NCBI GenBank assembly: GCA_910578395.1
Contig: CAJTPZ010000010.1
Location: 30,538-94,537 of the forward strand
Reading direction: 5' to 3'
Length of the DNA stretch: 64,000 nucleotides
Origin: an uncultured Muribaculaceae bacterium
GTDB taxonomy: Bacteria; Bacteroidota; Bacteroidia; Bacteroidales; Muribaculaceae
Shown here: one piece after another, positions 17,597-25,821 of the stretch
Numbering within the stretch: the stretch's first letter is position 1
Layout of the letters: each line of letters opens with the position of its first letter
The notes under the pieces: model-generated
Told to the model about the DNA's origin: nothing
Database searches by the model: none
What the model saw: only the letters and a program-made list of their open reading frames with translations
Translations under genes and position numbers: made by a program

Positions 17597-19255
17597 CTAT
17601 TTTTTTATTTCACTGCCCGGTAATCCACCTACCCCTCTGATAAGCCATGACATAAACTGCGCCTCATCGAGGGTGTCGCCCCATCCGACAGGATTCATGC
17701 CTTTCCATCGCTCATTGATGAATGATTGCAGATCGTTGAGTGCCGCTTCCGCACAATTATTGGCATCAGCCATAATTCCGGCCGCACGGCAGGCGCATAA
17801 TCCACCCTGACATGTACCCATGCCCATGCGCGTACGCCGGCGAAGGTTAACGAGATTGCGCACATGCAACTCGGAAATAGCATATTTTACTTCCCCGACA
17901 GAAACCTGCTCACATTCGCATACAACAGCATCGTCATCCCGAACATTATCGAGAATCTGACGACCGATTGTGCCATGGCGGCCAACAGCAGCTTTCTGCT
18001 CTGTGCTGAGCTCAATTATATGTGATTTTGATTTACGTTTTTTAGATTCTTCATTCTCAGAACCGGGTAGAGGAATAACAGCAGTCATGCACTTCGCCTC
18101 AACACCAAGTTTCCGGCAAGCCATATCGGTAGCCCACTCTCCCATAAGCCGATAAGTCATGAGTTTACCTCCCGTAATGGTGATAAGACCGTCAAGGCCG
18201 TCACGCTCTTTGTGATCGAGACATACAATACCACGACTAATCGAACGTCCCGAAGGATCGTTGTCGGCAGCCACAAGGGGACGGACGCCTGCATAAGCTC
18301 GCAGCACTCGCGTAGTTGCCAACGAGGGCGCAAGCTTCACACCTTCGTTCATAAGCACATCGACTTCAGCCGCCGTCACTGTCATGTTGTCAATCTGATC
18401 AAATCCAACACGGTCCGAAGTGGTACCTATGAGACATATTGTGTCTCCAGGCACAAGGATATCAGCATTAGCAGGCTTGCGACAACGGTTTATAACCATA
18501 TTGTTGACTCTATGCCCGAAAATGAGCAAAGCGCCTTTGGCAGGAAACATATTTACAGTGACTCCTGCCATTTTTGCTATATTATGCCCCCATATGCCGG
18601 CTGCATTGATTGTGACTGACGAATAAAATTCCGAAACAATACCGGTGTTGCTGTCCCGCACTTTCACACCAACAATCCTTGTGCCTTCGCTGACAAACCC
18701 GATTACCTCGGAATAAGTAATTATATCGGCACCATGACGACGCGCATCAATAATATTAGCAGTCGTAAGACGGAACGGATCCACAGCGCCATCCGGGACC
18801 CTTACAGCACCCGTTATGCAAGGATTGACAGAAGGCTCAAAACGCATGGCATCACGCGGATCTATAACCTCGGCTTCAATGCCGGCTTTCAGACATGCAT
18901 CCACAAATGTGCCCTGATATGCCAGATCGTCGTCGGGCAAAGTGACAAACAAACCACCAGTATCTTCGACACAATGACGGGCAATGTGACGCAGAATCAT
19001 ATTTTCGGAGATACACTCCGACGCAGACTCCCTGTCGGTAACCGCATAACGTGCACCGCTATGTAACAGACCATGATTACGTCCAGTGGCACCTGCGGTA
19101 AAATCAAGCCTCTCAATCAACAGAGTCCTCAGTCCACGCATTGCACAATCGCGTGCCGTGCCTGCACCGGAAGCACCACCTCCGATGACTATCACATCAT
19201 AATGTTTTCGTCCTCCTACCATGATCAGATCACCTGCCGTTAAATTATCAGTCAA
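17597..19255 (-). CDS. glpA: Anaerobic glycerol-3-phosphate dehydrogenase subunit A
   Basis: A 552-residue catalytic flavoprotein subunit. The Rossmann motif DVIVIGGGASGAGTARDCAMRGL (near residues 20-42) binds FAD, followed by TGRNHGLLHSGARYA and the family motif GGKLMTYR. The C-terminal BFD-type [2Fe-2S] domain carries VVCECEQVS and GTCQGGLCACR, as in GlpA but not the aerobic GlpD. First gene of the glpABC-glpT-HAD operon, with a strong promoter and likely GlpR operators just upstream. No glpK or glpF is in the operon, so the system appears designed for imported glycerol-3-phosphate. Confidence 0.95.
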   Translation of the reverse strand: MTDNLTAGDLIMVGGRKHYDVIVIGGGASGAGTARDCAMRGLRTLLIERLDFTAGATGRNHGLLHSGARYAVTDRESASECISENMILRHIARHCVEDTGGLFVTLPDDDLAYQGTFVDACLKAGIEAEVIDPRDAMRFEPSVNPCITGAVRVPDGAVDPFRLTTANIIDARRHGADIITYSEVIGFVSEGTRIVGVKVRDSNTGIVSEFYSSVTINAAGIWGHNIAKMAGVTVNMFPAKGALLIFGHRVNNMVINRCRKPANADILVPGDTICLIGTTSDRVGFDQIDNMTVTAAEVDVLMNEGVKLAPSLATTRVLRAYAGVRPLVAADNDPSGRSISRGIVCLDHKERDGLDGLITITGGKLMTYRLMGEWATDMACRKLGVEAKCMTAVIPLPGSENEESKKRKSKSHIIELSTEQKAAVGRHGTIGRQILDNVRDDDAVVCECEQVSVGEVKYAISELHVRNLVNLRRRTRMGMGTCQGGLCACRAAGIMADANNCAEAALNDLQSFINERWKGMNPVGWGDTLDEAQFMSWLIRGVGGLPGSEIKK

Positions 19256-19298
19256 AAATCAATATCGGTAATAATGAAATTCAAAAGCACTATCTCTA

Positions 19299-19328
19299 TT
19301 TCGTTTTATTACCATAAGACTTTCGTTT
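19299..19328 (-). promoter_or_regulatory. Candidate GlpR operator: two direct repeats
   Basis: Two copies of TTTCGTTT (19299-19306 and 19321-19328, plus-strand reading) start exactly 22 bases apart, two helical turns. They cover about +1 to +30 of the predicted glpA transcript, a classical repressor position. DeoR-family regulators often use tandem sites with a TTCG core; assignment to the adjacent DeoR regulator is inference. A partial match, CGTTTTAT, recurs at 19395-19402 in front of the regulator gene. Confidence 0.5.
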
Positions 19329-19333
19329 GACTG

Positions 19334-19364
19334 CAAAAGTATAATTCATTTTTATATTTTCAAA
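19334..19364 (-). promoter_or_regulatory. Promoter of glpABC-glpT-HAD operon
   Basis: Minus-strand TTTG (19361-19364), a 19-base spacer and TACTTTTG (19334-19341): both Bacteroidetes elements at ideal spacing. The predicted start is near 19328, giving a leader of about 70 bases before glpA. Confidence 0.75.
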
Positions 19365-19436
19365 ACAATAACTAAAAAAAGCAAACACCGCATACCGTTT
19401 TATATAAAGAAAGTGAATTTGTTTACAATTATTTAC

Positions 19437-19444
19437 TATTTTTG
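19437..19444 (+). promoter_or_regulatory. Putative -7 box for glpR
   Basis: TATTTTTG, 35 bases upstream of the regulator ATG. A TTTG at 19418-19421 precedes it but at 15 bases, shorter than usual. Confidence 0.45.
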
Positions 19445-19479
19445 CGATTATAACAACCTGCCACAATCACATCTCCACC

Positions 19480-20268
19480 ATGACAAAAGAAGAGCGCCAT
19501 GAACTGATAATGGAAACCCTTATGCGCCATGAGCTCATTCAGGTTTCAGATCTCGCATCACTACTTGATGTTTCAACTGTCACTATCCGAAAAGATCTAA
19601 CAGAACTTGAAAAAGCGAACAAACTTTATCGCAGCCACGGAAAAGCCATATTAATCAATCCATATATCAGCAACAGGCCTCTGAACGAAAAAGAGAAACT
19701 TGCCACTGAAGAGAAAAAACTTATCGGGAAAACTGCTGCTTCACTGATATCAAAAGATGATTCAATCATCATTGCTTCCGGAACCACAATGCTGGCACTT
19801 GCCCGTGCCATACAGCCCATCAACAGACTAACCGTGATCTCCGCTTCGCTACAAGTATCGGACATCCTTGCTGACAATGATGCGATTGACATCATACAAC
19901 TCGGAGGATCTCTGCGTGAAAGCAGCCGATCAGTCGTAGGTAAATTTGCAGAACAGCCACTTGAAGAATTTTCATGCAGCAAACTGTTTCTCGGCGTTGA
20001 CGGCATAGATCTGGATTTCGGAATCACGACAACCGATATACGGGAGGCGTCGCTTAACAGGGCAATGATGCGAACCGCACAAAAAACAATCGTTCTCGCT
20101 GACTCATCGAAATTCCGCCGTCGTGGCTTCAGCAAGATCGCCAATATGGATGAAATCGACCAGATCATAACAGACTCCAATATTACCGAAAAAATCGCCC
20201 AGAGAATCAAGGAACTAGGTATAGAGCTCACAATAATCCAGCTATCAGAAAGCACTATAAGCCATTGA
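19480..20268 (+). CDS. glpR: DeoR-family transcriptional regulator, probable GlpR
   Basis: A 262-residue regulator of the DeoR/GlpR family at normal length. The N-terminal winged helix-turn-helix is visible at residues 1-56 (MTKEERHELIMETLMRHELI, then ASLLDVSTVTIRKDLTELE). The DeoRC sugar-phosphate sensor domain follows, with SIIIASGTTMLALARAI, LFLGVDGIDLDFGITTTDIREA and the closing KTIVLADSSKFRRRGF. It is divergent from the glp operon across a 224-base gap containing promoters on both strands and TTTCGTTT repeats. It most likely represses glpABC-glpT in the absence of glycerol-3-phosphate. Confidence 0.88.
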   Translation: MTKEERHELIMETLMRHELIQVSDLASLLDVSTVTIRKDLTELEKANKLYRSHGKAILINPYISNRPLNEKEKLATEEKKLIGKTAASLISKDDSIIIASGTTMLALARAIQPINRLTVISASLQVSDILADNDAIDIIQLGGSLRESSRSVVGKFAEQPLEEFSCSKLFLGVDGIDLDFGITTTDIREASLNRAMMRTAQKTIVLADSSKFRRRGFSKIANMDEIDQIITDSNITEKIAQRIKELGIELTIIQLSESTISH

Positions 20269-20310
20269 TCCTACCAAGTCGCCGACAAAACGACTTCTAC
20301 AAAAAAAGAG

Positions 20311-20341
20311 AAAGCTGCGGTCTTAATTTTTCCGTGGCTTT
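20311..20341. terminator. Hairpin terminator after glpR, possibly bidirectional
   Basis: A 10-pair stem (AAAGCTGCGG with CCGTGGCTTT, including two G-T pairs) and an 11-base loop, about 43 bases after the glpR stop. T-rich sequence follows on the plus strand, and A7 precedes it, giving a T-run on the other strand too. Confidence 0.6.
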
Positions 20342-20388
20342 TATTATAGAACCCACCCTTACAGTCTATCCATACAATTCTCCACAAA

Positions 20389-22596
20389 ATGCGACTATTA
20401 AATACTTTAACAGCAATTTCTATCGCTTTTGCCTCAATAGCGCAAACCGACACTATCGCCTACGTAAACACGTTGAAAATCAATCCCGGTATTTCACGGA
20501 CAGAACTTGCCGAAAGAGCGGCCCACATTGTGCCTACACCTGAGCAGTGTACAGCTCTTGAAGATGGTTTCATCGCATTTATTCATTTCGGGCCAAATAC
20601 ATTCTCCCGTCGGGAATGGGGCACAGGAATGGAGGATCCCAGGTTGTTTAACCCTAAAACTCTCGACACTGACCAATGGGTCAGGTCTATGAAAGATGCA
20701 GGCATGACCAAGGTAATACTTACGGCAAAGCATCACGACGGATTTGTGTTATGGAACAGCAGATATACCACGCACGGTATCATGAGCAGCCCATTTCAAA
20801 ATGGCCAAGGAGATGTAATGAGGGAACTTTCACGTTCTTGTAAGAAATACGGACTTAAACTCGGTGTCTATCTCTCACCTGCCGATCTATATCAAATTGA
20901 ATCCCCTGACGGACTTTACGGCAATTTAAGTAAGAAAACAAAACGTACAATTCCAAGGCAGACAGAAGGACGTTCTCTTAAATCGGATATCAAATTTGAA
21001 TTTGACGGAATCGATGACTACAATGAGTATTTCCTCAATCAACTCTATGAACTGCTTACGGAATACGGCCCAATAGCCGAAGTATGGTTTGACGGTGCGC
21101 ACCCAAAACGAAAGGGAGGTCAGACTTATAATTATACCGCATGGAAAAAGCTTATACGCACGCTTGCTCCCGAAGCTGTAATTTTCGGGCGGGAGGATAT
21201 AAGATGGTGCGGCAACGAAGGTGGCCATACCAGAGAAACAGAATGGAATATTGTCGGCTATAATTTTGATCCGGACACAGCAAATGTATTCCATGACATG
21301 ACTGACACAGATCTCGGCAGCATAGATGCCCTGCAAAAAGCGACCTATCTGCATTATCAGCCGGCAGAAATAGATACATCGATACGCGAAGGTTGGTTTT
21401 ACAGAGATGACGAAGACCAAAAATCGCGTTCTGCCGACGATGTATTTGATATTTATGAACGGGCAATCGGCGGTAATGCCATTTTTCTGCTAAACATTCC
21501 ACCCAACCGCGAAGGACGTTTTTCACAAACTGATGTCGAAGTACTTTCTGAAACCGGTCGGCGCATACGCGAGACATACGGAAACAATCTTATAGGAAAC
21601 GCCGATATAACATCCGTATTGCTTGACGGAGATATAAACACGTGCATAGACGCCTCGAAGCCAATTGAAATAAAACTTCCAGCAGCTGTGACAATAAACC
21701 GCTTCAAAATTCAGGAACCAGTAGCCAAATACAGCGAACGAATTGAAAAAGTCGCACTTGACGCATGGATTGACGGTACCTGGAAGGAAATATCAAGCGC
21801 ATCAAGTGTCGGATTCAAACGCATAATGCGTTTTTCAGATGTCACAAGCGATCGATTCCGCCTGCGCGTCGAAGAATCCAGGCTTAAACCTTATATTGCC
21901 GATGTATCAGCGCATTTCCATGTCGCACGTCCGTCTCGTCTATCGGCAACACGGTCACTCGACGGTATCGTAAGCATCGGAAAAGCTACTGACGGATTCA
22001 GGTGGAACCGCAAGGATACAGACGGTCAGCTGCCGGCCGGCACTGAAATCCATTACACTGTAGACGGAAGTACGCCAACTATTGAATCACCACTTTACAA
22101 CAAACCATTTGCTTTAGAGTACGGAACAATAAAAGCTATGGCCACACTTAACGGCCAAACAGGTCCGATTCTTGAAAACCGATTCGGCTATGTCAAATCT
22201 GAATGGAAAATCCTTGACAAAGCCGGAGAATCAAATAAACACAATGCTTATAGTGCAATTGATGCAGACCCGACAACCTACTGGGAATGCGAAAGCTGCA
22301 AAAACGCTTCTATAACCATTGATTTAGGCAAAAACATAAATATATCCGGAATAATTTATACCCCTCAGATATCGGACAATGAAAGCATGATATCGCGGGG
22401 CATAATTGAAACAAGTGCCGACGGCAAAACCTGGCACAACGCAGGCACATGGGAATTCGGCAATCTTATCAATGATCCAACTCCTCGCGATTACCGTCTT
22501 GCCAAACCGATCCAGGCAAGGTACTTAAAGATCACAACAGCAGAAACAACTTCCGGAACGCCAATATCCAAAATTGCCGAAATAGACGTGTATTGA
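20389..22596 (+). CDS. Alpha-L-fucosidase, GH29, with C-terminal CHB_HEX and F5/8-type domains
   Basis: A 735-residue exported enzyme; the signal peptide is about residues 1-18 (cleavage SIA-QT). The GH29 catalytic domain spans about 45-400: substrate-contacting HFGPNTF and KHHDGF (114-119), and nucleophile Asp235 in EVWFDGAHP. Its WFDGAHP-type motif and short form resemble subfamily GH29-B (alpha-1,3/4-fucosidases), which I state as likely, not certain. The C-terminal part contains a chitobiase-like domain (GTEIHYTVDGSTPTIESPLY) and a discoidin/F5-8C domain (about 600-735) for carbohydrate binding. It releases fucose from host or mucin glycans, matching the fucP-fucI locus 25 kb away. No lipobox or obvious T9SS C-terminal domain is seen. 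Confidence 0.92.
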   Translation: MRLLNTLTAISIAFASIAQTDTIAYVNTLKINPGISRTELAERAAHIVPTPEQCTALEDGFIAFIHFGPNTFSRREWGTGMEDPRLFNPKTLDTDQWVRSMKDAGMTKVILTAKHHDGFVLWNSRYTTHGIMSSPFQNGQGDVMRELSRSCKKYGLKLGVYLSPADLYQIESPDGLYGNLSKKTKRTIPRQTEGRSLKSDIKFEFDGIDDYNEYFLNQLYELLTEYGPIAEVWFDGAHPKRKGGQTYNYTAWKKLIRTLAPEAVIFGREDIRWCGNEGGHTRETEWNIVGYNFDPDTANVFHDMTDTDLGSIDALQKATYLHYQPAEIDTSIREGWFYRDDEDQKSRSADDVFDIYERAIGGNAIFLLNIPPNREGRFSQTDVEVLSETGRRIRETYGNNLIGNADITSVLLDGDINTCIDASKPIEIKLPAAVTINRFKIQEPVAKYSERIEKVALDAWIDGTWKEISSASSVGFKRIMRFSDVTSDRFRLRVEESRLKPYIADVSAHFHVARPSRLSATRSLDGIVSIGKATDGFRWNRKDTDGQLPAGTEIHYTVDGSTPTIESPLYNKPFALEYGTIKAMATLNGQTGPILENRFGYVKSEWKILDKAGESNKHNAYSAIDADPTTYWECESCKNASITIDLGKNINISGIIYTPQISDNESMISRGIIETSADGKTWHNAGTWEFGNLINDPTPRDYRLAKPIQARYLKITTAETTSGTPISKIAEIDVY

Positions 22597-22669
22597 GATC
22601 AGCCATATGTGCTTCGATTTTTACAACAACATACACAATAAACATTAAATAAATGACGTTGAGTCTTAC

Positions 22670-23671
22670 ATGACGAAACGTCGAAAATGCATCAGCACAA
22701 TTATTTTAGTGTTGTTCTGCGCGTTGAATTTAAATGCGCAAAGCAACACCGTATTGTCACAATATTTTTCCACCCCATTATTTTATAACCCAGGATCAGC
22801 AGGAGACAATAATTCCATAAACATTATAGGCGCAGGACAAATACAGCATACCAAACCGACATTGGAAATAAAAAACGGCAAGGCAAGCGCCGATATGCCT
22901 TTAGCCATAAACAATCACCTGACCTGCATAGGGGTTATGGCTGATTATTCCTCTATCGGAGCATACCGTAGCTTCAATGCTTCACTCATTGGCTCTTGGA
23001 AAATAAAAGTCGGAGAAGGGAATCTATCAATCGGTATTACACCTGGAGTGAGTGACATAAAGATAAAACCTGTCGATCAGAATAATGACTCACAATCTGA
23101 AAAATGGAAAAGCAATACAACGAAACATAAAACAAGATTTGATTTCGGAGCTGGTTTGTGGTATAAAACCAGACAATGGTGGACAGGAATCTCGGCTACA
23201 CACATAGGAACAAAATCGCAAAGATCAAGCACTACTGACTTCGTAAATCTGTCTCAGACAGAAAACGAAGAGAATGAGGAAGCTACAAAGAGTGGGGAAT
23301 ATGATTTTTCCACCGGAATGGCCTTTTATTTTATAGCAGGAGGCAATATCGTGATAAAATCATCGTTGTTGGATTTAGAGCCTTCGTTACTTGCTGCATA
23401 TTCCGGAAACAAACTTAATGGCCAGGCAACACTGCGTGCAATATGGAAGAAAACCCTTTGGATCGGCTCCGGTTACAGGTCTGACCATAGCACTCCATTG
23501 ATGCTTGGCGTCGACATAAAAGGATTCAGACTGGGCTATAGCTATATTCTGCCTGTAAATCAACCATCCAAAGACCGTCACAACGGACATGAGATAACAG
23601 CCGGATACAGATTAAGACTCGATCTGCAGAAAAAGAGCCGGCACCGGCACAAGAGTGTCAGAATCATGTAA
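22670..23671 (+). CDS. porP: PorP/SprF-family type IX secretion outer-membrane protein
   Basis: A 333-residue outer-membrane beta-barrel with a signal peptide of about 23 residues (ending LNAQ). The PorP/SprF family hallmark is the start SQYFSTPLFYNPGSAGDNN, with strands such as LTCIGVMADYSSIGAYRSF and the late WIGSGYRSDHSTPLMLGVDIKGFRLGYSY. In P. gingivalis PorP links to the PorKLMN motor. It lies 40 bases upstream of gldK as first gene of a five-gene T9SS cluster. Confidence 0.9.
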   Translation: MTKRRKCISTIILVLFCALNLNAQSNTVLSQYFSTPLFYNPGSAGDNNSINIIGAGQIQHTKPTLEIKNGKASADMPLAINNHLTCIGVMADYSSIGAYRSFNASLIGSWKIKVGEGNLSIGITPGVSDIKIKPVDQNNDSQSEKWKSNTTKHKTRFDFGAGLWYKTRQWWTGISATHIGTKSQRSSTTDFVNLSQTENEENEEATKSGEYDFSTGMAFYFIAGGNIVIKSSLLDLEPSLLAAYSGNKLNGQATLRAIWKKTLWIGSGYRSDHSTPLMLGVDIKGFRLGYSYILPVNQPSKDRHNGHEITAGYRLRLDLQKKSRHRHKSVRIM

Positions 23672-23711
23672 AGTTGATATGGCTTCAGAAACCAGAAGAC
23701 CAATATAAGCA

Positions 23712-25166
23712 ATGAACATAATAACAAAATATATTTCTGCACTACTGTTCACCACATCGATATATAGTTGTACAGTAGGTAACGGCAGCATAAGCAGCGG
23801 GGAGGTTATCGGTATAGGAAGCCCGGCATGGACCGAACCGACACCCTACGGAATGGTACTCATTGACCGTGGCTCAATAGCAATGGGACCGGCCGAATAT
23901 GACTCTATATGGAACATTGGCGGAAATCCCCGCGGAATTTCGGTCGATGCATTCTGGATGGATGAAACTGAAGTCACCAATGCAAAATACCGACAGTTTG
24001 TATTCTGGGTAAGAGACTCAATAATCAGAGAACGCCTTGCTGATCCACAATACGCAGGTATTGACGAATACAAAATTGAAGAAGACCGCGAAGGCAATCC
24101 AATCGACCCCCGCATCAACTGGAACAAGCCTATTCCCTGGCGTAATCCCAACGAAGACGAAGCCCGTGCTATAGAAAGTGTCTACCGTGTTAACCCACTC
24201 ACAGGAATAAGAGAACTTGACGGCACTCAGCTAAACTACCGCTATGAGATATACAACATGACAGAGGCCGTAAAACGTAAAAACCGGGCAGATGCACGCC
24301 GACGCGTCTACAATACGGATATCCCTGTCAGCAATGACATACCTATCATATCTAAAGACACTGCCTATATCGATGAAAACGGTGAAATAGTCAGAGATGT
24401 GATCACGCGCGGACTGACAGGTGAATATGATTTTGTAAACACATACATAGTAAACGTATATCCCGACACCACCACCTGGGTTAATGATTTTGACAACGCC
24501 TACAATGAGCCCTATGTGAGGATGTATTTCTCAAACGGAGGCTACAACGACTATCCGGTAGTGGGTGTGAGCTGGGAACAGGCCAATGCATTCTGCGCAT
24601 GGCGCACCGATATGCTGAAAAAATCACTCGGCAGACAAGGTGTGTATATCGAACCATACAGATTGCCGACAGAAGCAGAATGGGAATATGCCGCACGTGC
24701 CGGAATCAACGAAAACAAATATCCTTGGGACGGAGAACTGACACTTAGCGACGACCGCGGATGCTTCTATGCCAACTTCAAACCAAACGACGGAAATTAT
24801 ACCAAAGACGGCCATATTATAACATCGAAAGCTGGCACATACGCAGCGAATGACTACGGCCTATATGACATGGCAGGCAATGTCAGCGAATGGACTTCTA
24901 CAACATATACAGAATCGATCGACAATCTCACATCAGACGTCAATCCGGAATACCGATATCATGCAACACCTGACGATCCCTACAAACTCAAACGAAAGAT
25001 TGTGCGCGGCGGGTCGTGGAAAGATGTCGCACACAATATAAGGAGCGATATACGCATGTGGGAATACGAGAACGAGCAACGCAGCTTCATTGGTTTCAGA
25101 TGCGTCAGAACCCATATCGGATTTGCACGAGGACAGAAAAATAATGGCAACAAACGTCGGAAATAA
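23712..25166 (+). CDS. gldK: T9SS ring lipoprotein GldK/PorK
   Basis: A 484-residue lipoprotein, lipobox IYSC with Cys20. The body is a formylglycine-generating-enzyme/sulfatase-modifying fold: MVLIDRGSIAMGP, VDAFWMDETEVTNAKYRQFVFW, PVVGVSWEQANAFCAWRTDML, RLPTEAEWEYAARAG, DMAGNVSEWTS and the ending RSFIGFRCVRT. In T9SS this fold has lost its enzymatic role and forms, with GldN, the periplasmic ring under the outer membrane. Operon order porP-gldK-gldL-gldM-gldN is the standard one; gldL follows after 19 bases. Confidence 0.95.
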   Translation: MNIITKYISALLFTTSIYSCTVGNGSISSGEVIGIGSPAWTEPTPYGMVLIDRGSIAMGPAEYDSIWNIGGNPRGISVDAFWMDETEVTNAKYRQFVFWVRDSIIRERLADPQYAGIDEYKIEEDREGNPIDPRINWNKPIPWRNPNEDEARAIESVYRVNPLTGIRELDGTQLNYRYEIYNMTEAVKRKNRADARRRVYNTDIPVSNDIPIISKDTAYIDENGEIVRDVITRGLTGEYDFVNTYIVNVYPDTTTWVNDFDNAYNEPYVRMYFSNGGYNDYPVVGVSWEQANAFCAWRTDMLKKSLGRQGVYIEPYRLPTEAEWEYAARAGINENKYPWDGELTLSDDRGCFYANFKPNDGNYTKDGHIITSKAGTYAANDYGLYDMAGNVSEWTSTTYTESIDNLTSDVNPEYRYHATPDDPYKLKRKIVRGGSWKDVAHNIRSDIRMWEYENEQRSFIGFRCVRTHIGFARGQKNNGNKRRK

Positions 25167-25185
25167 AAAGGACTGAATATATATT

Positions 25186-25803
25186 ATGAGCCGGAAAAGA
25201 GGATTGCTTATCAGACTTGAGGATTTTATCTCCAGCAATCGCGGACAACGTTTCTTCAACTTTGCATACTCCATAGGAGCAGCAGTTGTCATTTGGGGCG
25301 CCTTGTTCAAGATATTGCATCTACCCGGAGGCAACACCCTGCTTGCCGTTGGCATGGGCACTGAAGTAATAATGTTCATTCTCACAGCCTTTGACAAACC
25401 GCCTGTAATGACATCGCAATACATCGAATCTCCAGCAATCAACAGAAATCAGCAAGAACCCCGACTAAACAATACATCATCGGCGGCATGTGAAATACCC
25501 GAAGGTCTTGCCGATGAAATGAAAGGAACAATCAATGAGATGGCAAAGCTCAGAGAAACTACTGCCGCGCTCAATACTCTCTATGAACTGCAACTTAAAA
25601 GTGTCTCATCACAACTAAGCACTATTGAAAGCGGTAGCCACGATGCTATGGCAATGCGAGAAATGATGGCACGCTCGGCAGAACAAAACCGACGATACTG
25701 CGAGGAAACTGTAAAAATGGCCGATAATATGGCTCAGCTGAACTCAATCTATGAGCGCATGATCGCCGCAATGTCAACATGCAATCCCTCAACCAGAATA
25801 TAA
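25186..25803 (+). CDS. gldL: T9SS inner-membrane motor protein GldL/PorL
   Basis: A 205-residue cytoplasmic-membrane protein. Two transmembrane helices are at about residues 25-42 and 46-65 (FFNFAYSIGAAVVIWGALFK, TLLAVGMGTEVIMFILTAF), joined by the conserved KILHLPGG turn. The first-helix region and the E in GTEVIMF belong to the proton path known for GldL. A long helical cytoplasmic tail follows. With GldM it makes the proton-driven rotary motor powering type IX secretion and gliding. gldM starts 18 bases downstream. Confidence 0.94.
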   Translation: MSRKRGLLIRLEDFISSNRGQRFFNFAYSIGAAVVIWGALFKILHLPGGNTLLAVGMGTEVIMFILTAFDKPPVMTSQYIESPAINRNQQEPRLNNTSSAACEIPEGLADEMKGTINEMAKLRETTAALNTLYELQLKSVSSQLSTIESGSHDAMAMREMMARSAEQNRRYCEETVKMADNMAQLNSIYERMIAAMSTCNPSTRI

Positions 25804-25821
25804 ATAATTCATAAAAGCGCT

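Noticed and set aside
19626..20255. 209-codon minus-strand frame opposite glpR
   Set aside because: Long but Ser/Ile-rich antisense frame; glpR has full family motifs on the other strand.
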